NCBI GenBank assembly: GCA_029582155.1
Contig: CM055899.1
Span: forward strand, 53,291,353 to 53,355,352
Direction of reading: 5' to 3'
DNA from: Panopea generosa
Lineage: Eukaryota; Mollusca; Bivalvia; Adapedonta; Hiatellidae
DNA: 64,000 bases
This document shows, in pieces, positions 37,921 to 53,950 of the stretch (positions are counted from its first letter, which is position 1; the number at the start of each line of letters is the position of its first letter). A model generated the notes under the pieces. The model was not told where the DNA came from. It made no database searches and was given only the letters and a program-made list of their open reading frames with translations. The translations under genes were made by a program, and so were the position numbers.

Positions 37921-40900
37921 ACATGATGTTCAACTTAACTCAATAAATTAATGTGTATCAATTTACTTTCTCTATCACATCAAAGTAAACGAAATACTTC
38001 AAACGTTTTATATATAAATCATAACTATCATTTACAGATAAATGTACAATTGTATTGAATGATTGTGGAGGCAATTTTAGAAAATACTTTAGTTTTTATG
38101 AAATAAAATAAAATAGAGTACGAGATAGTAACACAATTATACATACAATCATTTGCTTTATCCAGGTTGTTCCATCTCCAATCTCTTCCATCCTGCCCAT
38201 ATCAATCTCCAATATATAAGATCCTGTCTCATCTCCATCTCAAGTACCACCAATGCCATCGTTAAAATTACACGATAGTTCATCAACATTATCATAATCA
38301 ATATTATCACAATCATCATCAATATCAATATCATAATCATCATAAATTATCATTAAATATCTCTCACGGATAAAGTCGTAGGTTCGAGCCAATTGTGGCC
38401 CAAAGACTTTTTTTCAGATTGTTGGCTTGTTACTTGCAGAATGACAGTGGTCCTGTGCTGATTTATGTGCTTGTAGACTGCCCCCATACATAAAAGTGGG
38501 ATACCATATATAACCAGTAATGTGTTGTAAATGGTGTTGAACTCATCTCAATAAATTACTGTGTATTAATTTACTTTCTCTATCACATTAAAGTAAACGA
38601 AATACTTCAAACGTTTCATATATAAATCATAACTATCATTTACAGATAAATGTACAATTGAATTGAATGATTGTGGAGGCAATTGTAGAAAATACTATAG
38701 ATTTTATGAAATAAAATGAAATAAAGTATGAGACAGTAACACAATTATACCTACAATCATTTCCTTTATCCAGGATTTCCATCTCCATCTGATCTCCATC
38801 TCCAATCTCATCCATCCTGTCCATATCCATCTCTAATATACTAGATCCTGTCTCATCTCCATCTCCAGTACCACCAATGCCATCGTTAACATTACCAGGA
38901 ATTTCATCAACATTATCATCATCAATGTTATCACAATCATCATAAGTATCATTATCATCATCAATTATCATTAAATATCACTCACTGGAAAAGTCGTAGG
39001 TTCGAACCAATTGTGGTCTAAAGGCTTTACTTCAGATTGTTGGCTTGTTACTTGCAGAATGACAGTGGTCCTGTGACGATTGCTGTGCTTGTAGACTGCC
39101 CCTATGCATAAAAGTGGGATACCATATATAACCAGTAATGTGTTGTAAATGGTGTTGAACTCACCTCAATAAATTACTGTTGATTAGTTTACTTTCTCTA
39201 TCACATTAAAGTAAACGAAATACTTCAAACGTTTCATATATAAATCATAACTATCATTTACAGATAAATGTACAAATGTATTGAATGACTGTGGAGGCAA
39301 TTTTAGAAAAAAATATAGTTTTTATGAAATAAAATAAAATAAAGTATGAGATAGTAACACAATTATACCTACAATCATTTGCTTTATCCAGGTTGTTCCA
39401 TCTCCAATTTCTTCCATCCTGTCCATATCCATCTCCAATATATAAGATCCTGTCTCATCTCCATCTCCAGTACCACCAATGCCATCGTTAACATTACCCG
39501 ATATTTCATCAACATTATCATCATCAATATTATCACAATCATCATCAATATCATTATCATCATCAATTATCATTAAGTATCTCTCACTGGTAAAGTCGTA
39601 GCTTCGAGCCAATTGTGGTCCAAAGGCTTTACTTCAGATTGTTCGCTTGTTACTTGCAGAATGACAGTGGTCCAGTGCCGATTTCTGTGCTCGTGGACTG
39701 CCCCCATACATAGAAGTGGGATACCATATATAACCTGTAATGCGTTGTAAATGGTGTTGAACTCATCTCAATAAATAACTGTGTATTAATTTACTTTCTC
39801 TATCACATTAAAGTAAACGAAATACTTCAAACGTTTTATATATGAATCATAACTATCATTTACAGATAATTGTACAATTGTATTGAATGATTGTGGAGGC
39901 AATTGTAGAAAATACTATAGTTTTTATGAAATTAAATAAAATAAAGTATGAGATAGTAACACAATTATACCAACAATCATTTGCTTTATCCAGGTTGTTC
40001 CATCTCCAATTTCTTCCATCCTGTCCATATCCATCTCCAATATATTAGATCCTGTCTCATCTCCAGTACCACCAATGCCATCGTTAACATTACCAGATAT
40101 TTCATCAACATTATCCTCATCAATATTATCACAATCATCATCAATATCAATATCATTATTTTCATAAATTATCATTAAGTATCTCTCACTGGTAAAGTCG
40201 TAGGTTCGAGCGAATTGTGGTCCAAAGGCTTTACTTCAGATTGTTGGCTTGTTTCTTGCAGAATGACAGTGGTCCAGTGCCGATTTATGTGCTTGTGGAC
40301 CTGCCCCTATGCATAAAAGTGGGATACCATATATAACCAGTAATGTGTTGTAAATGGTGTTGAACTCACCTCAATAAATTACTGTGTATTAATTTACTTT
40401 CTCTATCACATTAAAGTCAACGAAATACTTCAAACATTTTATATATAAATCATAACTATCTTTTACAGATAAATGTACAATTGTATTAAATGATTGTGGA
40501 GGCAATTGTAGAAAAATACTATAGTTTTTATGAAATAAAATAAAATAAAGTATGAGATAGTAACATAATTATACCTCCAATCATTTGCTTTATCCAGGTT
40601 GTTGCATCTCCAATCTCTTCCATCCTGTCCATATCCATCTCCAATATATTAGATCCTGTCTCATCTCCTTCTCCAGTACCACCAATACCGTCGTTAACAT
40701 TTCCCGATATTTAATCAACATTATCATCATCAATATTACCACAATCATCATCAACATCAATATCATTATCATCATAAATTATCATTAAGTATCTCTTACT
40801 GGTAAAGTCATAGGTTCAAGCCAATTGCGGTCCATAGGTTTTACTTCAGATTATTCGCTTGTTACTTGCAGAATGACAACGGTCCTGTGCTGATTTATGT

Positions 40901-43379
40901 CCTAGGGGACAGCCCCCATACATATAAAAGTTGGATACCGTATATAACCTGTAATGTGTTGTACATGATGTTCAACTCAACTCAATAAATTACTGTGTAT
41001 TAATTTACTTTCTCTATCACATCAAATTAAACAAAATACTTCAAACGTTTTATATATAAATCATAACTATCATTTACAGATAAATGTACAATTGTATTGA
41101 ATGATTGTGGAGACAATTGTAGAAATACTATAGTTTTTATGAAATAAAATAAAGAATGAGATAGTAACACAATTATACCTACAATCAATTGCTATATCCA
41201 GGTTCTTCTATCTCCATCTGATCTCCATCTCCAATCTCATTCATCCTATCCGTATCCATCTCCAATATATTAGATCCTGTCTCATCTCCATCTCCAGTAC
41301 CACCATTGCCATCGTTAACATTACCCGATATTTCATCAACATTATCATCATCAATATTATCACAATCATCATCAATATCAATATCATCATCAATTATCAT
41401 TAAGTATCTCTCACTGGAAAAATCGTAGGTTCGAGCCAATTGTGGTCCAAATGCTTTACTTCAGATTGTTGGCTTTTTACTTGCAGAATGACAGTGGTCC
41501 TGTGCCGATTTATGTGCTTGTGGACAGCCCCCATACATATAAAAGTTGGATACCATATATAACGTGCAAGGTGTTGTACATGATGTTCAACTGAACTCAA
41601 TAAATTATTGTGTGTTAATTGACTTATTTTATCACATCAAAGTAAACAAAATACTTCAAACGTTTTATATAAATCATAACTATCATTTACAGATAAATGT
41701 ACAATTGTATTGAATGACTGTGGACGCAATTGTAGCAAATACTATAGTTTTTAAGAAATTAAATAAAATATGAGATAGTAACACAATTATACCTACAATC
41801 GTTTGCTTTATCCAAGTTGTTCCATCTCCATCTGATCTTCCATCTCCAATCTCATCCATCCTGTCCATATCCATCTCCAATATATTAGATCCTGTCTCAT
41901 CTCCTTCTCTAGTACCACCAATGCCATTGTTAACATTACCCGATATTTCATCAACATTATCATCATCAATATTATCACAATCATCATCAATATCAATATC
42001 ATTATCATCATAAATTATCATTAAGTATCTCTCACTGGTAAAGTCGTAGGTTCGACCCAATTGTGATCCAAAGGCTTTACTTCATATTGTTGGCTTGTTA
42101 CTTGCAGAATGACAGTCGTTCTGTGCTGATTTATGTGCTTGGGAATTGCACCAATACATTTGAAAGTTGGATACCATATATAACATGTAATGTGTTGTAC
42201 ATGATGTTCAACTCAACTCAATACATTACTGTGTATTAATTTACTTTCTCTATCGCATCAAAGTAAACAAAATACTTCAAAAGTTTTATATATCAATCAT
42301 AACTATCGTTTACAGATAAATGTACAATTGTATTGAATGATTGTGGAGGCAATTGTAGAAATACTATAGTTTTTAAGAAATAAAATAAAATGTGAGATAG
42401 TAACACAATTATACCTACAATCATTTGCTTTATCCAGATTGTTCCATCTCCATCTGATCTCCATCTCCAATCTCATCCATTCTGTCCATATCCATCTCCA
42501 ATATATTAGATCCTGTCTCATCTCCTTCTCTAATACCACCAATGGCATCGTTAACATTACCCGATATTTCATCAACATTATCATCATCAATATTATCACA
42601 ATCATCATCAATATCAATATCATCATCAATTATCATTAAGTATCTCTCACTGGTAAAGTCGTAGGTTCGAGCCAATTGTGATCCAAAGGCTTTACTTCAT
42701 ATTATTGGCTTGTTACTTGCAGAATGACAGTCGTTCTGTGCTGATTTATGTGCTTGGGGACTGCACCCATACATTTGAAAGTTGGATACCATATATAACC
42801 AGTAATGTGTTGTACATGATGTTCAACTCAACTCAATAATTTACTGTGTATTAATTTACTTTCTCTATCACATCAAATTAAACAAAATACTTCAAACGTT
42901 TTATATATATATCAAAACTATCATTTACAGATAAATGTACAATTGTATTAAATGATTGTGGAGGCAATTGTAGAAAAAACTATAGTTTTTATGAAATAAA
43001 ATAAAATAAAGTATGAGATAGTAACACAATTATACCTACAATCATTTGCTTTATCCAGGTTGTTCCATCTCCATCTGATCTCCATCTCCAATATCATCCA
43101 TTCTGTCCATATCCATCTCCAATATATTAGATCCTGTCTCATCTCCATCTCAAGTATCATCAATACATCATTTTCATTACCGGATATTTCATCAACATTA
43201 TCATCATCAATATTATCACAATCATCAATAATATCAATATCATTATCATCATCAATTATCATTAATTATCTCTCACTGGTAAAGTCGTAGGTTCGAGCCA
43301 ATTGTGGTCCAAAGGCTTTACTTCAGATTGTTGGCTTGTTACTTGCAGAATGACAGTGGTCCTGTGCCGATTTATGTGC

Positions 43380-44160
43380 TTGGGGACTGCCCCCATACAT
43401 ATAAAAGTTGGATACCATATATTACCAGTAATGTGTTGTACATGATGTTCAACTCAACTCAATAAATTATTGTGTGTTAATTGACTTATTTTATCACATC
43501 AAAGTAAACAAAATACTTCAAACGTTTTATATAAATCATAACTATCATTTACAGATAAATGTACAATTGTACTGAATGACTGTGGACGCAATTGTAGAAA
43601 TACTATTATAGTTTTTATAAAATAAAAAAAAGTATGAGATAGTAACACAATTATACCTACAATCATTTACTTTATCCAGGTTGTTCCATCTCCATCTGAT
43701 CTCCATCTCCAATATCATCCATTCTGTCCATATCCATCTCCAATATATTAGATCCTGTCTCATCTCCATCTCAAGTACCATCAATACATCATTTTCATTA
43801 CCCGATATTTCATCAACATTATCATCATCAATATTATCACAATCATCAATAATATCAATATCATTATCATCATCAATTATCATTATATATCTCTCACTGA
43901 TAAAGTCGTAGGTTCGAGCCAATTGTGGCCCAAAGGCTTTACTTCAGATTGTTGGCTTGTTACTTGCAGAATGACAGCAGTCCTGTGCTGATTCATGTGC
44001 TTGGGGACTGCTCACATACATATAAAAGTTGGATACCATATATAACCTGTAATGTGTTGTACATGATGTTCAACTCAATTCAATAAATTACTGTGCATTA
44101 ATTAACTTTCTCTATCACATCAAAGTAAACAAAATACTTCAAACGTTTTATATATAAATC
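43380..44160. repeat. Block shared with 49472-50255
   Basis: The two stretches match at an offset of about 6092 bp. Both carry the uncommon ACCATATATTACCAG, ACTATTATAGTTTTTAT, ACCATCAATACATCATTTTC, CAGCAGTCCTGTGCTGATTC and TGCATTAATTAACTT. Confidence 0.8.
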
Positions 44161-44174
44161 ATAACTATCGTTTA

Positions 44175-45640
44175 CAGATAAATGTACAATTGTATTAAAT
44201 GATTGTGGAGGCAATTGTAGAAAATACTATAGTTTTTATGAAATAAAATAAAATAAAGTATGAGTTAGTAACACAATAATACCTACAATCATTTGCTTTA
44301 TCAAGGTTATTCCATCTCTAATCTCTTCCATCCTGTCCATATCCATCTCCAATATATTAGATCCTGTCTCATCTCCATCACTAGTACCACCAATGCCATC
44401 GTTAACATTACCCGATATTTCATCAACATTATCATCATCAATATTATCACAATCATCATCAATATCAATATCATTTTCATCATAAACTATCATTAAGTAT
44501 CTCTCACTGGTAAAGTTGTAGGTTCGAGCCAATTGTGGTCAAAAGGCTTTACTTCAGATTATGGGCTTGTTTCTTGCAGAATGACAGTGGTCCAGTGCCG
44601 ATTTATGTGCTTGTGGACTGCCTCCATACATAAAAGTGGGATACTATATATAACCTGTAATGTGTTGTAAATGGTGTTGAACTCATCTCGATAAATTACT
44701 GTGTATTAATTTACTTTCTCTATCACATTAAAGTAAACGAAATACTTAAAACGTTTTATATATGAATCATAACTATCATTTACAGATAAATGTACAATTG
44801 TATTGAATAATTGTGGAGGCAATTGTAAAAAATACTATAGTTTTTATGAAATAAAATAAAATAAAGTATGAGATAGTAACACAATTATACCTACAATCAT
44901 TTGCTTTATCCAGGTTGTTCCATCTCCAATCTCTTCCATCCTGTCCATATCCATCTCCAATATATTAGATCCTGTCTCATCTCCATCACCAGTACCACCA
45001 ATGCCATCATTAACATTACCCGATATTTCATCAACATTATCATCATCAATATTATCACAATCATCAATAATATCAATATCATTATCATCATCAATTATCA
45101 TTAAATATCTCTCACTGGTAAAGTCGTAGGTTCGAGCCAATTGTGGCCCAAAGGCTTTACTTCAGATTGTTGGCTTGTTACTTGCAGAATGACAGTGGTC
45201 CTGTGCCGATTTATGTGCTGGTGGGCTCCCTCCATACATAAAAGTGGGATACTATATATAACCAGTAATGTGTTGTAAATGGTGTTGAACTCATCTCAAT
45301 AAATTACTGTGTATTAATTTACTTTTTCTATCACATCAAAGTAAACGAAATACTTAAAACGTTTTATATATAAATCATAACTATCGTTTACAGATAAATG
45401 TACAATTGTATTAAATGATTGTGGAGGCAATTGTAGAAAATAATATAGTTTTTATTAAATAAAATAAAATAAAGTATGAGTTAGTAACACAATTATACCT
45501 ACAATCATTTGCTTTATCAAGGTCATTCCATCTCCAATCTCTTCCATCCTGTCCATATCCATCTCCAATATATCAGATACTGTCTCATCTCCTTTTCCAG
45601 TACCACCAATGCCATCGTTAACATTACCCGATATTTCATC
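44175..45640. repeat. Block shared with 55178-56640
   Basis: Unit starts 44185, 44794 and 45402 match 55187, 55798 and 56405 at offsets of 11002-11004 bp. Shared marks are GTATGAGTTAGTAACAC, TTTATCAAGGTTATTCC, CATCACTAGTACC, CATAAACTATCATT and GATTATGGGCTTG. To the right the 56.6-kb copy switches to resemble 48.7-48.9 kb. Confidence 0.8.
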
Positions 45641-48600
45641 AACATTATCATCATCAATATTATCACAATCATCATCAATATCAATATCATTATCATCATA
45701 AATTATCATTAAGTATCTCTCACTGGTAAAGTCGTAGATTCGAGCCAATTGTGGTCCAAAGGCTTTACTTCAGATTGTTCGCTTGTTACTTGCAGAATGA
45801 CAGTGGTCCTGTGCCCATTTATGTGCTTGTGGACTGCCCCTATGCATAAAAGGTGAATACCATATATAACCAGTAATGTGTTGTAAATGGTGTTGAACTC
45901 ACCTCAATAAATTACAGTGTATTAATTTACTTTCTCTATCACATTAAAGTAAACGAAATACTTCAAACGTTTTATATATGAATCATAACTATCATTTACA
46001 GATAAATGTACAATTGTATTGAATGATTGTGGAGGCAATTGTAGAAAATACTATAGTTTTTATGAAATTAAATAAAATAAAGTATGAGATAGTAACACAA
46101 TTATACCTACAATCATTTGCTTTATCCAGGTTGTTCCATCTCCAATTTCTTCCATCCTGTCAATATCCATCTCCAATACATTAGATCCTGTCTCATCTCC
46201 ATCTCCAGTACCACCAATGCCATTGTTAACATTACCCGATATTCATCAACATTATCATCATCAATATTATCACAATCATCAATAATATCAATATCATTAT
46301 CATCATAAATTATCATTAAGTATCTCTCACTGGTAAAGTCGTAGGTTCGGGCCAATTGTGGTCCAAAGGCTTTACTTCAGATTGTTGGCTTGTTTCTTGC
46401 AGAATGACAGTGGTCCTGTGCCGATTTATGTGCTTGTGGACTGCCCCCATACATAAAAGTGGGATACTATATATAACCAGTAATGTGTTGTAAATGGTGT
46501 TGAACTCATCTCAATAAATTACTGTGTATTAATTTACTTTCTCTATCACATTAAAGTAAACGAAATACTTAAAACGTTTTATATATCAATCATAACTATC
46601 ATTTACAGATAAATGTACAATTGTATTAAATGATTGTGGAGGCAATTGTAGAAAATACTATAGTTTTTATGAAATAAAATAAAATAAAGTATGAGTTAGT
46701 AACACAATTATACCTACAATCATTTGCTTTATCCAGGTTGTTCTATCTCCATCTGATCTCCATCTCCAATCGCATTCATCCTGTCCATATCCATCTCCAA
46801 TATATTAGATCCTGTCTCATCTCCATCTCCAGTACCACCAGTGCCATCGTTAACATTACCCGATATTTCATCAACATTATCATCATCAATATTATCACAA
46901 TCATCATCAATATCAATATCATCATCAATTATCATTAAGTATCTCTCACTGGTAAAGTCGTAGATTCGAGCCAATTGTGGTCCAAAGGCTTTACTTCAGA
47001 TTGTTGGCTTGTTACTTGCAGAATGACAGTGGTCCTGTGCCGATTTATGTGCTTGTGGACTGCCCCAATACATAAAAGTGGGATACCATATATAACCAGT
47101 AATGTGTTGTACATGATGTTCAACTGAACTCAATAATTACTGTGTGTTAATTGACTTATTTTATCACATCAAAGTAAACAAAATACTTCAAACGCTTTAT
47201 ATAAATCATAACTATCATTTACAGATAAATGTACAATTGTATTGAATGATTGTGGACGCAATTGTAGAAATACTATAGTTTTTAAGAAATAAAATTAAAT
47301 ATGAGATAGACACACAATTATACCTACAATCATTTGCTTTATCCAGGTTGTTCCATCTCCATCTGATCTCCATCTCCAATCTCATCCATCCTGTCCATAT
47401 CCATCGCCAATATATTAGATCCTGTCTCATCTCCTTCTCTAGTACCACCAGTGCCATCGTTAACATTACCCGATATTTCATGAACATTATCATCATCAAT
47501 ATTATCACAATCATCATCAATATTAATATCATAATCATCATAAATTATCGTTTAGTATCTCTCACTGATAAAGTCGTAGGTTCGAGCCAATTGTGGTCCA
47601 AAGGCTTTACTTCAGATTGTTGGCTTGTTACTTGCAGAATGACAGTGGTCCTGTGCCGATTCATGTCCTTGTGGACTGCCCCCATACATAAAATAGGGAT
47701 ACCATATATAACCTGTAATGTGTTGTAAATGGTGTAGAACTCATCTCAATAAATTACTGTGTATTAATTTAATTTCTCTGTCACATTAAAGTAAACATAA
47801 TACTTCAAACGTTTTATATATAAGTCATAGCTATCATTTACAGATAAATGTACAAATGTATTGAATGATTGTGGAGGCAATTGTAGAAAATACTATAGTT
47901 TTTATGAAATAAAATAAAATAAAGTATGAGGTAGTAACACAATTATACCTACAATCATTTGCTTTATCCAGGTTGTTCCATCTCCAATCTCTTCCATCCT
48001 GTCCATATCCATCTCCAATATATTAGATCCTATCTCATTTCCATCTCCAGTACCACCAATGCCATCGTTAACATTACCCGATACTTCCTCAACATTATCA
48101 TCATCAATATTATTATCATCATAAATTATCATTTAGTATCTCTCACTGGTAAAGTCGCATGTTCGAGCGAATTGTGGTCCAAATGCTTTACTTATATTGT
48201 TTGTTTGTTACTTGCAGAATGACAGTGTTCCTGTGCCGATTTATTGCTTGGGGATTGCCCCCATACATATAAAACTTGGATACCATATATAACCTGTAAT
48301 GTGTTGTTCATGATGTGCAACTCAACTGATTTAATTACTGTGAATTAATTTACTTATTATATCACATCAAAGTAAATAAAATACTTCAAACGTTTTATAT
48401 ATAAATCATAACTATCAGTTACAGATAACAGTACAATTGTATTCAATGACTGTGGACGCAATTGAAGAAAAAACTATAGTTTTTATAAAATAAAATAAAG
48501 TACGAGATAGTCACACAATTACACCTACAATCATTTGCTTTATCCAGGTTGTTCCATCTCCATCTGATCTCCATCTCCAATATCATCCATCCTGTCCATA

Positions 48601-51600
48601 TCCATCTCCAATATATTAGATCCTCTCTCATTTCCTTCTCCAGTACCACCAATGCCATCGTTAACATTACCCGATATTTCATCAACATTACCATCATCAA
48701 CATTACCACAATCATCATCAACATCAATATCATTATCATCATAAATTATCATTAAGTATCTCTCACTGGTAAAGTTGTAGGTTCGAGCCAATTGTGGTCC
48801 AAATGCTTTACTTCAGACTGTTGGCTTGTTTATTGCAGAATGACAGTGGTCTTGTGCCGATTGATGTGCTCGTGGACTGCCTCCATACATAAAAGTGGGA
48901 TACAATATATAACCAGTAATGTGTTGTAAATGGTGTTGAACTCATCTCAATAAATTACTGTGTATTAATCTACTTTCTCTATCACATTAAAGTAAACGAA
49001 ATACTTCAAACGTTTTATATATCAATCATAACTATCATTTACAGATAAATGTACAAATGAAGTGAATGATTGTGGAGGCAATTGTGGAAAATACTTTAGT
49101 TTTTATGAAATAAAATCAAGTATGAGATAGTAACACAATTATACCTACAATTATTTGCTATATCCAGGTTGTTTCATCTCCATCTAATCTCCATGTACAA
49201 TCTCATCCATCCTGGTCATATCCATCTCCAATATATTAAATCCTGTCTCATCTGCTTCTCCAGTACCACCAATGCCATCGTTAATATTACCCGATATTTC
49301 ATCAACATTATCATCATCAATATTATCACAATCATCATCATTATCAATTATCATTAAGTATCTCTCACTGGTAAAGTCGTAGGTTCGAGCCAATTGTGGT
49401 CCAAAGACTTTACTTCAGATTGTTGGCTTGTTACTTGCAGAATGACAGTGGTCCTGTGCTGATTTATGTGCTTGGGGACTGCCCCCATACATATAAAAGT
49501 TGGATACCATATATTACCAGTAATGTGTTGTACATGATGTTCAACTCAACTCAATAAATTATTGTGTGTTAATTGACTTATTTTATCACATCAAAGTAAA
49601 CAAAATACTTCAAACGTTTTATATAAATCATAACTATCATTTACAGATAAATGTACAATTGTATTGAATGACTGTGGACGCAATTGTAGAAATACTATTA
49701 TAGTTTTTATGAAATAAAAAAAAGTATGAGATAGTAACAAAATTATACTTACAATAATTTGCTTTATCCAGGTTGTTCCATCTCCATCTGATCTCCATCT
49801 CCAATATCATCCATTCTGTCCATATCCATCTCCAATATATTAGATCCTGTCTCATCTCCATCTCAAGTACCATCAATACATCATTTTCATTACCCGATAT
49901 TTCATCAACATTATCATCATCAATATTATCACAATCATCAATAATATCAATATCATTATCATCATCAATTATCATTAAGTATCTCTCACTGATAAAGTCG
50001 TAGGTTCGAGCCAATTGTGGCCCAAAGGCTTTACTTCAGATTGTTGGCTTGTTACTTGCAGAATGACAGCAGTCCTGTGCTGATTCATGTGCTTGGGGAC
50101 TGCTCACATACATATAAAAGTTGGATACCATATATAACCTGTAATGTGTTGTACATGATGTTCAACTCAACTCAATAAATTACTGTGCATTAATTAACTT
50201 TTTCAATCACATCAAAGTAAACAAAATACTTCAAACGTTTTATATATAAATCATAACTATCATTTACAGATAAATGTACAATTGTATTGAATGATTGTGG
50301 AGGCAATTTTAGAAAATACTAAAGTTTTTATGAAATAAAATAAAATAAAGTATGAGATAGTAACACAATTATATCTACAATCATTTGCTTTATCCAGGTT
50401 GTTTCATCTCCATCTGATTTCCATCTCCAAACTCATCCATCCTGTCCATATCCATCTCCAATATATTAGATCCTGTCTCATCTCCTTCTCCAGTACCACC
50501 AATGCCATCGTTAACATTACCCGATATTTCATCAACATTATCATCATCAATATTATCACAATCATCATCAATATCAATATCATAATCATCATCAATTATC
50601 ATTTAGTATCTCTCACTGATAAAGTCGTAGGTTCGAGCCAATTGTGGTCCAAAGGCTTTACTTCAGATTGTTGGCTTGTTACTTGCAGAATGACAGTGGT
50701 CCTGTGCTGATTTATGTGCTTGGGGATTGCCCCCATACATATAAAAGTTGGATACCATATATAACCTGTAATGTGTTGTACATGATGTGCAACTCAACTG
50801 ATTAAATTACTGTGAATTAATTTACTTTCTCTATCACATCAAAGTAAACAAAATACTTCAAACGTTTTATATATGAATCACAACTATCATTTACAGATAA
50901 ATGTACAATTGTATTGAATGATTGTGGAGGCAATTGTAGAAATACTATAGTTTTTATGAATTAAAATAAAGTATGAGATAGTTACACAATTATACCTACA
51001 ATCATTTGCTTTATCAAGGTTGTTCCATCTCCATCTGATCTCCATCTCCAATCTCATCCATCCTGTCCATATCCATCTCCAATATATTAGATCCTATCTC
51101 ACCTCCATCTCCAGTACCACCAATGCCATCGTTAACATTACCCGATATTTCATCAACATTATCATCATCAATGTTATCACAATCATCATCAATATCAATA
51201 TCATCATAAATTATCATGAAGTATCTGTCACTGGTAAAGTCGTAGGTTCGAGCCAATTGTGGTCCAAAGGCTTTACTTCAGATTGTTCGCTTGTTACTTG
51301 CAGAATGACAGTGGTCCTGTGCTAATGTATGTCCTTGGTTACTGCCTCCATACATATAAAGGTTGGATACCATATATAACATGTAATGTGTTGTAAATGA
51401 TGTTCAACTCAACTCAATAAATTACTGTGTATTAATTTACTTTCTCTATCACATTAAAGTAAACAAAATACTTCAAACGTTTTAATATATATAAATCATA
51501 ACTATCATTTACAGATAAATTTACAACTGTATTCAATGATTGTGGAGTCCATCCTATATATACTATAGTTTTTAAGAAATAACATAAAGTATGAGATAGT

Positions 51601-52019
51601 AACACAATTATATCTACAATCATTTGCTTTATCCAGGTTGTTCCATCTCCATCTGATATCCATTTCCAATCTCATCCATCCTTTCCATATCCATCTCCAA
51701 TATATTAGATCCTGTCTCATCTCCATCTCCAGTACCACCAATGCCATCGTTAACATTACCCGATACTTCCTCAACATTATCATCATCAATATCAATATCA
51801 TCATCAATTATCATTAAGTATCTCTCACTGGTAAAGTCGTAGGTTCGAGCCAATTGTGGTCCAAATGCTTTACTTCAGATTGTTGGCTTGTTACTTGCAG
51901 AATGACAGTGGTCCTGTGCCGATTTATGTGCTTGTGGACTGCTCACATACATAAAAGTGCGATACCATATATAACCTGTAATGTGTTGGAAATGGTGTTG
52001 AACTCATCTCAATAAATTA

Positions 52020-53950
52020 CTGTGTATTAATTTACTTTCTCTATCACATTAAAGAAAACAAAATACTTCAAACGTTTTATATATAAATCATAACTATCAT
52101 TTACAGATCAATGTACAATTGTATTGAATGATTGTGGAGGTAACTGTAGAAAATACTATAGTTTTTATGAATAAAAATAAAATAAAGTACGAGATAGTAA
52201 CACAATTATACCTACAATCATTTGCTTTATCCAGGTTGTTCCATCTCCATCAGATCTCCATCTCCAATCTCATCCATCCTTTCCATATCCATCTCCAATA
52301 TATTAGATCCTGTCTCATCTCCTTCTCCAGTACCACCAATACCATCGTTGACATTACCCGATATTTCATCAACATTATCATCATCAATATTATTACAAAC
52401 AATATCAATATCATAATCATCATAAATTATCATTTAGTATCTTCATTGATAAAATAGTAGGTTCGAGCCAATTGTGGTCCAAAGGCTTTACTTCAGATTG
52501 TTGGCTTGTTACTTGCAGAATGACAGTGGTCCTGTGCCGATTTATGTGCTTGGGGACTGCCTCCATACATACAAAAGTTGGATACCATATATAACATGCA
52601 ATGTGTTGTACATGATGTTCAACTCAACTCAATAAATTATTGGGTGTTAATTGACTTATTTTATCACATCAAAGTAAACAAAATACTTCAACCGTTTTAT
52701 ATAAATCATAACTATCATTTACAGATAAATGTACAATTGTATTGAATGACTGTGGACGCAATTGTAGAAATACTATAATAGTTTTTATGAAATAAAATAA
52801 AGTATGAGATAGTAACACAATTATACCTACAATCATTTGCTTTATTCAGGTTGTTCCATCTCCATCTGATCTCCAATATCATCCATTCTGTCCATATCCA
52901 TCTCCAATATATTATATCCTTTCTTATCTCCATCTCAAGTACCACCAATGCCATCATTTTCATTACCCGATATTTCATCAACATTATCATCATCAATATT
53001 ATCACATTCATCATCAATATCAATATCATTATCATCATTATGAATTATCATTAAGTATCTCTCACTGGTAAAGTTGTAGGTTCGAGCCAATTGTGGTCCA
53101 ACGGTTTTTCTTCAGATTGTTGGCTTGTTACTTGCAGAATGACAGTGGTCCTGTGCTGATTTATGTGCTTGTGGACTGCCCCCATACATATAAAAGTTGG
53201 ATACCATATATAACCTGTAATGTGTTGTACATGATGTTCAACTCAACTCAATAAATTACTGTATATTAATTTACTTTCTCTATCACATCAAAGTAAACAA
53301 AATACTTCAAACGTTTTATATATAAATCATAACTATCATTTACAGATACATGTACAATTGTATTGAATGATTGTGGAGGCAATTTTAGAAAATACTATAG
53401 TTTTTATGAAATAAAATAAAGTATGAGATAGTAACACAATTATACCTACAATCATTTGCTTTATCCAGGTTGTTCCATCTCCAATCTCTTCCATCCTGTC
53501 CATATCCATCTCCAATATATTAGATCCTGTCTCATCTCCATCTCCAGTACCACCAATGTCATCGTTAACATTACCCGATATTTCATCAACATTATCATCA
53601 ATATTATCACAATCATCAATAATATCAATATCATTATCATCATCAATTATCATTAAATATCTCTCACTGGTAAAGTCGTAGGTTCGAGCCAATTGTGGCC
53701 CAAAGGCTTTACTTCAGATTGTTGGCTTGTTACTTGCAGAATGACAGTGGTCCTGTGCCGATTTATGTGCATTTGGACTGCCTCCATACATAAAAATAGG
53801 ATACCATATATAACCAGTAATGTGTTGGAAATGGTGTTGAACTCATCTCAATAAATTACAGTGTATTAATTTACTTTCTCTATCACATTAAAGAAAACAA
53901 AATACTTCAAACGTTTTATATATAAATCAAAACTATCATTTACAGATCAA
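52020..53950. repeat. Distant copy of the 24152-26100 block
   Basis: Unit starts 52115, 52733, 53354 and about 53955 match 24249, 24875, 25497 and 26100 at a nearly constant offset of 27855-27866 bp, with the same rare variants, including GTGCATTTGGACTGCCTCC and GATCAATGTATAAATTG. It differs by small changes such as a shortened triplet tract near 52390. Confidence 0.85.
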
